A stretch of DNA of 64,000 nt, from contig NW_003314379.1 in NCBI RefSeq assembly GCF_000143415.4, forward strand, positions 313,851-377,850, read 5' to 3'. The notes beneath the pieces were generated by a model that did not search any database, was not told the DNA's origin, and saw only the letters and a list, made by a program, of their open reading frames with translations. The DNA comes from Selaginella moellendorffii (lineage: Eukaryota; Streptophyta; Lycopodiopsida; Selaginellales; Selaginellaceae). Below are positions 1 through 10,679 of the stretch, piece after piece (position 1 is the stretch's first letter; the number at the start of each line of letters is the position of its first letter). The position numbers and the translations under genes are program-made.

Positions 1-2
1 TT

Positions 3-254
3 TCGACGTGTCAGCTTGCTTCAGCACTGTACGAGTATGGCTCCGGCAACGAAAGGGCGGTCTCTTCACTCTTGGGATCACAATTTAGTGCTCGGGAGCT
101 CAAGGTTTGTCTGTGTATTTATTGTGCTTGAGTTACACATACTTTGTCTTTTCGGTGGCTCTCTCAGGTGATTGGAGCCTCGAATGAGCAGATGAGAGTG
201 TTTGGGCACCTGTGGGCAACAGCAAGCGGTCTCATATCTGCTGGGATCAGGTAG
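3..254 (+). CDS. 3' part of a possible TPR protein 38 (TTC38)-like gene, partial
   Basis: The window opens inside an apparent exon (3-104) followed by a 63-nt GT...AG interval (105-167) and a second exon (168-254) ending in TAG. The joined peptide contains ALYEYGSGNERAVSSLLGS and then VIGASNEQMRVFGHLW. That layout resembles the region of plant TTC38-like tetratricopeptide proteins in which a helical repeat is followed by an I-G-A/G-S-x-x-Q-x-x-VF segment. The short intron fits a lycophyte gene. At 250/251 there is another AG|GTAGTA donor, and splicing to an acceptor near 290 would extend the frame to about 400, so the true end is uncertain. Most of the gene lies outside the window. The family assignment comes from recalled motif similarity only. 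Confidence 0.35.
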
Positions 255-400
255 TATGGAAAACTTTGTTATGTACAGGCTTGTTGTGTAATAATAGATT
301 GCTCAACTCGAGCATACACAAACGTGTGAACCTTGGATCCAGCCTCCAGCTTGTTATTACGAAGTTACAGGAAAAAGATCTTAATAAAAGTTTAAACTAA

Positions 401-2305
401 TTAGTATAACCTTAATAAGCATTGTCAATCAAGGTTGGATGAATTTGACAAGTGAGATGACCAAGTTTTGTGCTGAGAAGCAATTGAAGTATAACCACAA
501 AGACTAGAAGAGAACAGACAGAACATCCAATCATAAGTTGACTTTTATGTTCATCACAATCCTATATATAGATTTATGTTCATCATAATTCTATATATAG
601 ACTAGCACTTGCCCAGCATATGCTGCCTAGTTAGCAAAATACTGTTTTGATTATTATAATTTTATTATATTAAAAATTAAATTTAGAATAGTATAAAAAT
701 AATAAATATTGTATTCCACTTTGAAAGAAGAATTGAGGGAATTATACCCAGCAAATGTTAGATGAACACAAAAATCAATTCTTGTAAACTTGATAATATA
801 GATACTTAGAACAAAATATATTCCTAGGCATAAGTAAGAATAAATATTCATTAATAAAAATATTAGATACAAATTATTATTTAAAAATATGAATTTATTT
901 AGAAAAATACCCGACCCAAAAAAAAGTAAACATGAATTTTCTATTATTAATAATATGTTATATGTAATATACATTTTTACATGGGATAAACTTATATTAA
1001 GATTTTATCAAACAAAAGAGAATAATTACTAAGAATAATTATTACTCATTTTTATTAGCAAGACATTACTTAATTATGCAGTTTACTTAGAATATTACTA
1101 CCCAAATCCAGTCAAGAAAATAATTACTAACAAAATATTTTGTAAATATATATGCTATAGAAATTGTAATTCCATATTATTATGTACTAAGAAAACTATA
1201 TTTACAGTCAGGAAAAAGATTTTAAAATATTACTGCTCAATCAAATACTGTATACATTATCTTATTTTTTCTGATAATGAGTTAGATTATTAAAAGACTA
1301 CATATAAAAATATAATATGTACTTTTATTGTTGAATTTTTTTTTTTTTTTTGTATTAACACTTGAAGCTTTGATCATGATCTTACACATTGATAAAACTA
1401 AGTCAACCCATATTTGATATACCATCACTTAGTGTTGGGTTTCATATATTATAGTGATATTAAACATGCCATCTGAGTTTTCATATTATATTTACAAATA
1501 CAGTTAAATTAAATTATAAAAGTTAATTTTGACCTTAAATATTCAAAGATTATAATAATTTATAAAACAGAATAAATTTAGGATTAAAAATAAAGCTGTT
1601 CACTTAAAAATAAATATTTACTCTCTTAGAATAACCTGTTAAACAAAATTCAAATCTCTGGCAATTTTGGATTTTGATTTGGTGATACCATCTATCTAAG
1701 ACATACATAATTTATGTTATAACTTGTCATTGATTGTCAATGGCACTGTGCATTGCCATTTAGATAACCTAAAATCTTTTGATACCACACTTCCATCACC
1801 ATAGCAAGAGACAGGATCTGCCACAATGAGAAGCATCTAAGCTGCTCCTCTGATGCTAGTGGCTGAGAAACTATATGCCAAGCAATTCTTCTGTTAAGTT
1901 TAGAGCATAAGAAAGTGAAAACTTTCAATGGGATTCTCCAGAGCAAAAACACCACAAAGTATCGCAAAAATCAAATCAGGAAGACACCACAAAGTATTGC
2001 AAAAATTAAATCAGGAAAGAACGAAAACAGCAAGAAAAGACACCAAGAGTTGAAACATGCCTCTTTGGTGCCTCGCCCAGCACTCACCTCTGGCCAGTGT
2101 CAAGTGCCTGGCACCTTTGTCAATGCCTCTACCTCGCACGCCCTAGCACTCTAATGCAGTCTCTGCTTAGCCAGCCCTCTCTCAGTGCCCTTTGCTTGCC
2201 CAGCCCTCTCTTCTGCCAGTGCCTTAGTGCCTTGCTGAGCACCCTAGTGCATTCCTAGCTTGGTGCCGCTCTCTCACACCAGCGCCTCACTCAGCGCTCC
2301 GCATT
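401..2305. other. AT-rich intergenic spacer, no supported gene
   Basis: This stretch is AT-rich with long A/T runs (for example a T run near 1340), two copies of a short segment around tatatatagat near 560-600, and from about 2090 a CT- and GC-richer stretch of degenerate gccctctc/agtgcc units. The open frames are short and strongly biased by composition. I see no gene, RNA or transposon hallmark here. Confidence 0.6.
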
Positions 2306-2650
2306 CTAGTCGAGCGGTGCGTCCGGATGCTGCGACACCTCACTCCACTGCCAGGAGGATGATCGATCCTGCTCCAGTCGCCAGATCTTCCTCATGGCCT
2401 TGGGCTGCTGCTGCTGCTCGAGCGATCTCGATGCCCAGACGACGCCCACGAGAAGGATCCAGCCCTTACAAGCCACCAGCTTGGGGAGATAGTCCTGGAT
2501 CTGGGAGGGAATGCCAGAGGCCAACATGGCAATCTCGTGCTAGGAGTTTTGCTTGAGATCCAGCACCATGAGCTTGTCACTATCCAAGTAGCAGTAAAGC
2601 ATGCCCTTGGCGCATAGTGATCCAAGTTCTCCATAATCTCCCCTCCAAAG
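2306..2650 (-). pseudogene. F-box-protein C-terminal fragment
   Basis: Read on the minus strand, the frame runs from about 2650 to the stop at 2306 with one internal TAG. It contains GMLYCYLDSDKLMVLDLK, then LPKLVACKGWILLVG, IWRLEQD and WQWSEVS. This is the typical order of the beta-propeller-like half of plant F-box proteins: display of a value, a V-A-C-x-G-x-I-L-L-V-G strand, then an I-W-x-L-x-x...W-x-E-V-S strand. No F-box is present. The fragment begins where the GH28 fragment at 2640-2859 ends, on the same strand but in another frame, so two unrelated gene pieces are joined. The host function is lost. Confidence 0.55.
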
Positions 2651-2859
2651 AAGCATCCAGTGAGCCATTTCCCTTGCGGCACATAGAGGGTCGTGCCTCC
2701 CAGCTCGCCAAAGCTACCAATGTGATTGATTGCCTTCTGGAACGCCTTGGTGTTAAGTTTGATCCCATCGCTCACTCCCTCAAAATCAGCATTTTCTGCA
2801 TTGGTGTTGCATCCTTGGATAGCCGGCCAGCAATCACCCAGCAGGAACACATCTGTCAT
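2640..2859 (-). pseudogene. GH28 polygalacturonase-like N-terminal fragment
   Basis: The minus-strand frame contains GVSDGIKLNTKAFQKAI, GELGGTTLYVP and GKWLTGCF. These match the first conserved block of plant polygalacturonase-like glycoside hydrolase family 28 proteins, which act on pectin in the cell wall: V-G-D-G-x-x-x-N-T-x-A-F, then G-G-x-x-L-Y-V-P, then W-L-T-G-S-F. The catalytic parallel beta-helix with its N-T-D and G-H-G motifs is absent; the similarity ends at about 2650, where the F-box-type fragment begins. Upstream sequence (2860-3000) is GC-rich with CCAAT-like and ACGTG words, which could be remnants of a promoter. This is a non-functional fragment. Confidence 0.6.
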
Positions 2860-3424
2860 GCTGCTTTCTTTGCTCGACGGTCAACACCTTGCATGCGCCA
2901 CATGTCGCTCTGCCTTCCTCTCTCGCCCCATGCGGCTTGGCCGCCTCCCATTGGCCAGGGGCAAACATCAGTGCGATTATTCGCTAACACGTGGTTAAAA
3001 AAATAACCCCTTTACAGTTACCCCCCATCGGATGGCTGCGATTGGCTAGATCCGGCGGCCCAGAAAGTTTGGCAACTCCTCCTTATTGTGATAGATTATG
3101 AAGATTTCAAATGAGGATCACGACACTTTTATGTTGATCACAATCCTATATATAGATTATGAAGATTTCAAATGAGGATCTTGATCTTTGGCTTTTAGAT
3201 GATAAAGTTTATATAAAAGCTTTTACAAATTAGACTTAGAAAAAACCAATTCTAGCTTGAGTTTTTTTAGCACTTCAAAGTGAAGTTGCAATTGCAGTTA
3301 AACAATCAAACTCAATTGATAGTAGCATTTATAGTGTATGATACAGCTCCTCTTGCTCTTGCTGCCAATCTTTGCGTTTGGCTTAAGTTTTTATGTGGGC
3401 ATCTTGGAGATGATGTGTACCATT
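2860..3424. other. Spacer upstream of GH28 fragment
   Basis: GC-rich to about 3080, with two ATTGGC/TTGGCC words and an acacgtgg word near 2990, then AT-rich. A short segment around tatatagattatgaagatttcaaatg occurs twice (near 3095 and 3155). No gene is visible. Confidence 0.5.
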
Positions 3425-3980
3425 GATTTGATCACTTTACAATGATTGCAATATATTATTCTTGGGATGATGCATGGTGTTTATATGAATTTCCCATGTA
3501 TTTCCAAGAAACGACATTGTAGTGGTATAATGGTTTAAGCGTAACTACTCGTACAGATTGGAGCATTCTCCTGAGTGTCTTCAAATGCGTATTTGGACAT
3601 GCCAACGATTGTGATGATGCTTTTCAACAATTGCATCGTCTTCGTTAAGGGCTATTTGAGTCGGTGATGCAATTTAACATTTGTTTTTTAAGCCTCTTCC
3701 TTCATGTCAAGCTAAATATATCGGAGCGAATCAAGTTGGGAATGTTGTGGCCAGCACTTCGTCAAGATCTTGTAGGACTTGTGTATACACTTGCTCCAGC
3801 CACCCTTGATGATGTTCTTTGCTTGGCATAACATTATGAGATGTCATGTTTTTCATTTCTTACTGCACGTCCTTTAACTCCACTTGCTGTAGGAGATGCT
3901 CATGTTCTAATGGAAGTTGATGCTACTGCTACCTGAGTTTAAGGACAAGGGCGAGCACGTGGTTGTGTCCATGATGTTCA
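3425..3980 (+). pseudogene. Element F: decayed Ty3/Gypsy gag, first part
   Basis: The plus frame, with several stops, reads F-D-H-F-T-M-I, then YSWDDAWCLY, QWYNGL-like and TDWSILLSVFKCVFGH, then LRQDLVGLVYTLAP. This is the pattern of a plant retrotransposon gag (W...L...F...W, followed by F-x-x-x-F). The reading is cut at 3980 by element A2. It resumes at 21452 with a zinc-knuckle-like segment (CWAYDEVGHIYQC, second Cys changed to Tyr). Removing A2 and one copy of the target duplication joins the two halves in frame order, so this is one gag gene split by an insertion. Confidence 0.6.
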
Positions 3981-5704
3981 TGTAAGTGACTAAATTTTCC
4001 ATTCTACTTTAATCATTTAACCACACCTCCAACCACTTGGAGGAGTTTCACTCACAACCTCCGTAAATCCTATTTCGGACTTAGGGCTTGCTAGCCCCAC
4101 AAATGGCATCCATGCCACTTAACCTTTGCACTTGGTCCAAGTGCTTCACGTGTCTAACACCCAAAAGTACCACTGACATATAAGCCTATTATGCTAAGAC
4201 CATACTTATTCACTTTGTTACACTAGTGATCCAACACCACTTACATCACAGTCCCGTCTCTCAAATATTGGGTTATCCATCCATGAGTGATCATTTTAAA
4301 TCCACTCTTTAGCATCTTTAGGATACCTGTAAACATGGGGAACATCCTTCCCCAATATCCCTTTTACAGTCCCCATTAAGTCCCTTTTCTATCCATGGCC
4401 GTGTTTACCAATACTGCCACTAGATCAAGGCTCATAGGCCCGACCACTAAGTCCCACTGTCCTCTAGGACTTCCTCACCATATGACTGTATTGTTGGTCA
4501 TTACACCAGAGGACTAATCTTCTTCCTTTTCACAATCCAGGACTTTGGGATAACATTTTGAAACACTGTGGCCCTACGCAAGCCTTATGGGTATTCTCCC
4601 CACCTTCTGCCTTTGGGTGCCCCAGTTATGTGGCTAGAGCGAGGTTCTGATGAGCCATGCTAGGTATCCAAGTAGGTAGTGCCACCCATACTTGGATTGG
4701 GAGCATTGGCCATTTGATCTCTCAAAGGAACTAGAGTTAGCTTTTGAACACTTCACTAAACTACCCCGCTTGTCAATCCATATTCACTCTAGCTTTGGAC
4801 TCTTCAATGGATATATCATCATCCAACACGTAGGCATAGCCTTCTTGGGTCACATTGGCATTTTCTGGCCAAACTGACTCCACTAGAGTCTAACCCCCAC
4901 ACTTTCCCTACTATACTTTTGGAACCCCCTATAGCCCCCCCCTCAGGGGACGATCGCTTTAGGCTTTCACCTAACAGCTTGTATTAGTATTCGGACTCAG
5001 ACTCGGACTCGGACTCAGACTCAGACTCAGACTTGGTCTCAGTTCCATCCTAAACTCAATCTCAGACTCCATCTTGAGTCTATCTCGGATCCATCTCTGT
5101 AGCACACCTGAATTTGGAGCCAAACTCCAAGCCTGTTGCACTACGAACGAGGGTTTGGTACAATCCCACAAGTACCAACTCCCCGTATCCAACACCTGCA
5201 TGCAAAATGGTGTTAGACGGAGTCTGGCACAATTTTGGCATACCGGTGGCCTAACGCAAGGAGGAAGGTACCCCATCGACTAGAGCAGTGTGGAGCTTGG
5301 GCTTAGACCTAAATCAGATGTAGAACAAGGAGCAACACAGCCTAGTGGGAGACAAACTAATGTCTTAGGTGGTCGGACATGCATTCTAACCATTATCCCT
5401 ACTATACATTTAGAACCCCCCATAGCCCCCCCCCCTGCCTTGAGGAACATATGCTTTGGGCTTTCACCCCAAGCTGCCCTTAGTACCACGAGTTAGTCTC
5501 TGGGACAAGCTCGAAACTTACTAAATATGGAATGACTTTAGATTGCGAATTTGGACACGTGACGAACACCATTGTGTTTAGGCCAACCTCTACATTCTGT
5601 AAACATGCCAAATGAGCGAATCTAGACACTTTCTATAAATAGCATTTGGGACCAAAATGAGACTAACACAAAGGGCGTGATAGCGAGGGTGTTTAGCAGA
5701 TATA

Positions 5705-6076
5705 GTAAGCTATTATTTGATGATACCCGGACCGCAAATGAAGTCACGTAAAATATTTAGCCTTTAAAAGTTGGTCAAACAAGTCATCAATGCGAGGCAA
5801 AGGATAATTGTTTTTAACCGTGATCTTGTTGAGTGCCCGATAGTCAATGCACATCCTCATGGTTCCATCCTTTTTTATAACAAAAAGGATTAGCGCTCCA
5901 TAAGGTGATTTGCTTAGTTGAATATGACCTTTGTCAAGAAGCTCCATGAGTTGCTTCTTGAGTTCAGCCATTTCCTTGATGTTCAATCGATATGGAGCTT
6001 TCGTAGGTGGTTTAGAACCCGAAATAACCTCAATCCGATGATCAACCTCACGGCTAGGAGGTAGCTCTGGTGGCAA
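5705..6076 (-). pseudogene. Element E reverse transcriptase, N-terminal part
   Basis: Minus frame with [15 protein letters not shown], then [44 protein letters not shown] and [15 protein letters not shown]. These are the first conserved blocks of Ty3/Gypsy reverse transcriptase. A TGA follows KAKYFT, after which LHLRSGYHQI continues to about 5715. The catalytic YxDD block, RNase H and integrase are missing, so the remnant cannot function. Confidence 0.8.
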
Positions 6077-6605
6077 ATCTTTTGGGAATATCTTGATTCC
6101 ATGCTAACAACTCCAATATTTTCTTGGGTATAGGATCAACTCCGTCGCCAATTTGAACTGAGTCACCAACACCCTCAGCTTCCATCACTTGAACCCAAAA
6201 GGTTCGACATCCCGTCTTAGCTGCTCTTTGAGTGGCCCTCGCAGTCAGGAATTTAGCATCCCAATCCTTTGAGGAACGCTTTTGCAATTGGAAGGACACA
6301 TCAGAACGTCCTTCTGACTTCAATATGATATAACTTTGTCCAGCACCATAAATCCCTTTTATATATTTGTTGAAGAAATCCATACCAAACACCATCTGAA
6401 AATCTGATATTTTCAACACTACCAAGTTCACTCTTTCTTTCCACTTAGATATTTTTATTGGAACATCACTCACAAACTTTCTAGCTACTTGCCCACCTTC
6501 CGCAAACCGGAGGTGCATAGGTGACATTTGCTCAGCATTCAATCCTAACAACTTAGCTAAGTCTTTGGATATCATGCTGTGCGTAACTCTCGTGTCAATC
6601 ATCAC
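6054..6605 (-). pseudogene. Element E retropepsin-like protease region
   Basis: The minus frame begins with MIDTRVTHSMIS, corresponding to the retropepsin active-site motif I-D-T-G-A-T-H-S-F; here Gly is replaced by Arg. It continues with LNLVVL-like and FQMVFGMDFFNKY, the F-D-x-I-L-G-M-D-W equivalent. The frame overlaps the RT frame by about 22 nt (6054-6076), consistent with a frameshift in a former gag-pro-pol. Active-site damage and truncation make it a pseudogene. Confidence 0.75.
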
Positions 6606-7336
6606 TCAGATTCGGTGTCCACGGGCAAAGCCTACCCTATACATCAACAGATCAGTATTTGCATTGACTGCAAGAAAAGCTTGAGGAAAGCAACGAAAGT
6701 TACTCACCTTTTCTTCCTCATAGTTTGCATTGACTAATTCGTCAACCCCTTCGGCTTCACCACCACCATCTTCCCTCATGACATTAACACAAGACCTTGT
6801 CTTATGCTTGTTGGGACATTCCAAGGACCTATATCCTAACTCTCCACAATGGAAGCAATGACCCACACTACCTGTTCCGCTAGGAGTAGGTTTTGTAGGT
6901 TGCTACTGCTTGTACCCACCAGAAGGAACAAAGGGCCTAGGACCAGAAGAAGTTGCTAGTGGTCTCTAACCACCACCACCTTTGTTAACCGTTGCTTGTG
7001 AGCCTCTAGAGCGGAACCTGCCTTCCACCCTCTGTTTCTAATCACCTTATATATTCCTAGAATTCCTATTCTTATTCGAGTTACTAGCATACAGTTGCTG
7101 ATATTGTTCCATGAGCGAGTGACTAAAGGCAACTTGCTGCACTGCCTTCTTACACTCTAGGTACGTCTTTGGCTTAAACTTCAAAATCTCATTGCGAGAA
7201 AATGAACTTAAGCCTTCTAGAAAATAACTTTGAGCATCTTCATCACTCATATTTGCAATCATAATGTGCTTTTGAGTAAACGTATTAACGTAATGCATGA
7301 GATCCCCTCGCTACTTTAACTGCTGCAGCTCCGCAC
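6606..7336 (-). pseudogene. Element E gag with damaged zinc knuckle
   Basis: Near 6855 the minus strand encodes CFHCGELGYRSLEC, a CCHC nucleocapsid knuckle in which His is changed to Tyr. Upstream, at 7047-7298, is YVNTFTQKHIMIANMSDEDA followed by YFLEGL, the capsid-like part of a Gypsy gag. The gag reading stops abruptly at about 7337, where the 170-bp flanking repeat starts, so the N-terminus and the PBS region are deleted. Confidence 0.65.
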
Positions 7337-8417
7337 GTAGTCTCTAGGACAAGCTTGAAACTTACTAAATATGGAATGGCCTTAGATTGTGAATTTGGAC
7401 ATGGGATGAACACCATTGTGTTCAAGCCGACCTCTACATTCCGTAGACATGCCAAATGAGTGAATTTAGACACTTTCCATAAATAGCATTTAGGACTGAA
7501 ATGGATACAAGATGGAATCTGAGATGGACCTGAGATGGAGTCTAAGATGGATCTGAGATAGAGTCCGAGATTGTCGCAAATGTGACTTCGGGTATCGAAA
7601 GATACTTGTCGGCCAGTCCTTACGGACATTCTTTCCTTACTGCCATGACGACAAAAGGTCGGTACTACTGGTTCCCTTTACTAGCCCCTCTTGTCCAAGT
7701 GTTAGTAAACTGGACTTAGCATTTGTACTTGGCCGGATGAGCATAAGGACGGAATTCCTAAATGTCTATTTGGCCAAGCATACTTGGCTCGGCTTTTTAG
7801 TTCTCTTATGCTCTGTCTTGCATTGGCTTGGCAAGAACCCTCGCATATTGAGATTAGTCCCTCAATATTGCCGGATGATAGCTTACTGTGTCTGCCAAAC
7901 ACCCTCGCTATCACACCCTTTGTGTTAATCTCATCTCGGACTCCATCTTAGACTCTATTTCAGACTCTATCTTGGTCCATCTCCAGTCCATCTTAGATTC
8001 CATCTCGGACTCCATTTTGGGTCCATCTCAAACTCCATCTCTGGTCCATCTCGAGTCCATCTCGGACTCCATCTCAGACTCCATCTCAGGTCCATCTCAG
8101 ACTCCATCTCGGGTCCATCTTAGACTCCATCTCATACTCCTTCTCAGACTCCATTTTGGACTCCTTCTCAGACTTCTTCTTGGACACTTCTACGTGTCAT
8201 GTGTTAGTCCTTTTGTGTCCCTTTTTTAAAGAATCACTTATTGCTTGCTTCGTGCTCGTTCCTTGAGCACCTTGTTGGGAGTTCCACTCCCACTCTCGAC
8301 TTTTCAAGTCGATGCTTTTAGTCCAAATATGTTACGCTCATTTGGCTTTTGCCTTAACCACTACCACATGGCACCCTTTTGGCTCCTCTTTGGGGCCTAA
8401 GGATTTTGTGTCTCACA

Positions 8418-9551
8418 ACTCTACCACCCATAGACAAAGTTCAATGTCCTCATTGAACGATAAACCATTTTTTAAAGTAATCCCATCTTAGATTACCATT
8501 TTTCATCCTTGGCACCCATCAATATTTGTCAATAGTTTGACACAAAAAACTTACCATGCTTTGCCCATCCTCTAAGAAGTATAACCTCTCCAACTTAAAG
8601 ATTTATTAGACCATTTGTGGTGGTTTTTTCCCTTTATTTGGTTTAATTCTTGCTAAACCTGTTAAGGACACCTCCTCTATTTCAATCCCACTACTCATTC
8701 CCAAGTAGTCTCAACTTCTATCAACATAATTATTACACTTTGGAATTTTTTTTTTCGACTTCTCAAAGTTAATTTTTTGGGTATCTCTAACGCCTTACAT
8801 TGCACATATTATGTAAGCTCCACTTTCCCATCTTAGGAAGTTCTTTACTTGAGGATACCACTATCCTCTCTTCTATTTCGTGGCATTCTAGGCACTAAGT
8901 TACCTATAATTTGTGTTAAAGTTATCCATGGCCTTATCATTTGGCTACCTTGTCGCTTCCTCTTTTGGAGATTTCACCTTTGCTAAATTAGAGTATTTGG
9001 GAATCCATCCTTGAAAACATATTTTTTTTCCTATAATCTGTTAGAACCCAACATATAAGTGTTCTTTGCCTAACATTGCCATTTGGATTCATTCCAATGA
9101 TTTCCATGATATATTTTGTAAGTAACTAAAGAGAATGACTTGAGAGATGATTCACAGGGGTTTAAATATAAAGGGAAAGGGCTCATGAACAAGAGTGCAC
9201 TCTTTTTTCAAACGGTTAAGAGTTTTAGAATATTTGGAGTTAAGTGTCCTTGGGTTTGAATAGTTCTAGGTTGGGTGACCTTCTGGGAATTCCAAACTCA
9301 TGAACTTACACATTTTTTGCCACTAATGTTTTGCTCCTATCTTTTGGTTATTACACCAAACAACATAAGATCACTACCTTTTGGTCCCATAGCAAAAGTT
9401 TAGAGGGTGTTCACCTCTAGTAGGTCTCTTTAGCATTTTTTGCTATGGGCTCTATGTATAACCCAACCTAGCAACTCACCCACGAGTTTTTTTTTTAGAC
9501 TTGTAATAGCACTTATTGTCACAGTTTATTTCTCTTAGGTGTTTTTCCCAC
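8418..9551 (-). other. A2 interior, left part (non-coding)
   Basis: Collinear with 45813-46880 of element A1 (for example the tctaccacccatagac start and the block of repeated gtcaatggtttgacac words), but more AT-rich. It has no coding frame. It is interrupted by a solo LTR at 9117-9309 and by element D at 9557. Confidence 0.7.
9117..9309 (+). repeat. Solo LTR of the small B-type LTR (LTRa)
   Basis: Begins TGTAAGTAACTAAAG and ends GAACTTACA, 193 bp. It contains gtttaaatataaagggaaag and aagagtgcactc. It matches the first sub-unit of the element B LTR (38113-38307, read on the minus strand). Flanks tattt and cattt look like a degenerate 5-bp duplication. The A-family interior continues on either side, so it is an insertion into A2 left after LTR-LTR recombination. 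Confidence 0.65.
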
Positions 9552-9556
9552 TTGGT

Positions 9557-10675
9557 TGTAAGGAACCAACTCCCCGAGATGTTGTAGGCTAAAAGATCCC
9601 CGAAAGCACGATTGAAATGATAAAGAATTCATCGGATGGGACCGAGTCTGAAATCAAGTTCAAGACTGACTCTGAAACCGAGTTTGAGATAGAGTCCGAG
9701 ATCAACTCCGAGGCTGACTCCGAGACCAAGTTCAAGACCGAGTTCGAGACAAAGTCTGAGATCTGAGATCGAGTCCAAGATCGAGTCCGAGGTCGAGTCC
9801 GAGATCGGGTCCGAGATCAAGTCTGAGACCGAGTTGGAGGTCAGGTCCAAGATCGAGTCCAAGATCAAGTCTGAGACTGACTCTAAGTACTAATATAAGT
9901 CGAGGGGTGAAAGCCCAAAGTGTGTGTCTCCTGGGGGGGGGATGCAGGGGGTTCTAAAAGTATAGTAGGGATAGTGAGGTCTAGGAACCAGTCTTGAAAA
10001 AACTCTCCAATGGTGTTTCCAAACTGACTTGAGGTTAAGATTGGGGCCAAAGGCCTTGGGTGGGAGTGAGCATGGACTTAGGTGGTGCTAGAGGGGCCAC
10101 CTAAGGAAATGCTCAAGAGCAGCTCCCACCCCCAGAAGGGAAATCTACTGTGGTGCTCCCGGCTCATGTGGAGTGGTGCCCTACTTGAGTACCTTATGGC
10201 TCATTGGTCCTTGCCCTTCCTAAAGGCTTGGGCTTTCCCTTCGGGATGGAAGTGGGGGGGTAGAGGTACCCATACTGGGCCGTTAGGCCATGGTGTTTCC
10301 CCCCGGCGTCCCGAAGCAAGTGTTGCACCCAAGGCTTGGGATTTAGAGGGTCTTATAATCAAACCTTGTTGTACCAAGGGATGTTAAGAACCTGAAGGCT
10401 TGGTGTGTTTGGCTGTTTGTGCTTGTGGGGAGTGTAATCAAACCTTAAGTCCAGTCTAACTCAGGGAGGGGGATTGGGAGAGATTTGGGAATCCGTGGAT
10501 AGATGACTAATGCTCTGTTGCTCGTGCAGTGAGTAACTAAAACCAAGTAAGACCAAGTAGGAGCTAGTACAATAGGTGGGAACCTTGGCGAGAGAACTTA
10601 ACAAAGGCCAAGGTAGTGTTGGTTGGATAGATGAGGTAAGCTGGCAAATTGGAAATGAAAAATTTATGGCTTACA
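9557..10675 (+). repeat. Element D 5' LTR
   Basis: 1119 bp. It starts with a 70-bp block shared with the element B LTR (ccaactccccgag...gaaagcacga), then a gagtccgagatc-type array. Next comes the block gggtgaaagcccaaag...ccaaaagtatagta, shared with the A-family LTR, and the LTR ends in ggcttaca. The mosaic suggests LTR recombination between families. Confidence 0.85.
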
Positions 10676-10679
10676 ATTT

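Larger units (their letters stand above)
5097..7934 (-). mobile_element. Element E: rearranged Ty3/Gypsy fragment inside A2 LTR
   Basis: The insert carries gag, protease and the start of reverse transcriptase on the minus strand. About 170-bp direct repeats flank the coding part (about 5490-5660 and 7338-7505), each with a tataaatag word. About 55 bp at 5662-5718 recurs inverted at about 7875-7930. Another copy of the LTR block ccctactatac...ctttgggctttcacc lies at about 5395-5475. No clean LTR pair or target duplication could be fixed, so the boundaries are approximate. The element has been deleted inside RT and inside gag and rearranged. Confidence 0.55.
3981..8417 (-). repeat. A2 left LTR (3' LTR), interrupted
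   Basis: Sequence 3981-5096 follows the first half of the A-family LTR, including the ctactatacttttgga block and a decayed (cggact)n array at 4990-5035. Sequence 7935-8417 follows the second half: the ccatctcggactcc array, the acacttctacgtgtcatgtg block and the TCTCACA end. Between them lies a rearranged insert with Gypsy coding remnants. Confidence 0.7.

Noticed and set aside
654-974. 106-codon hydrophobic minus frame, possibly membrane protein
   Set aside because: The hydrophobic residues follow from AT-rich codons (Ile, Leu, Phe, Tyr, Asn); no motif and no context.
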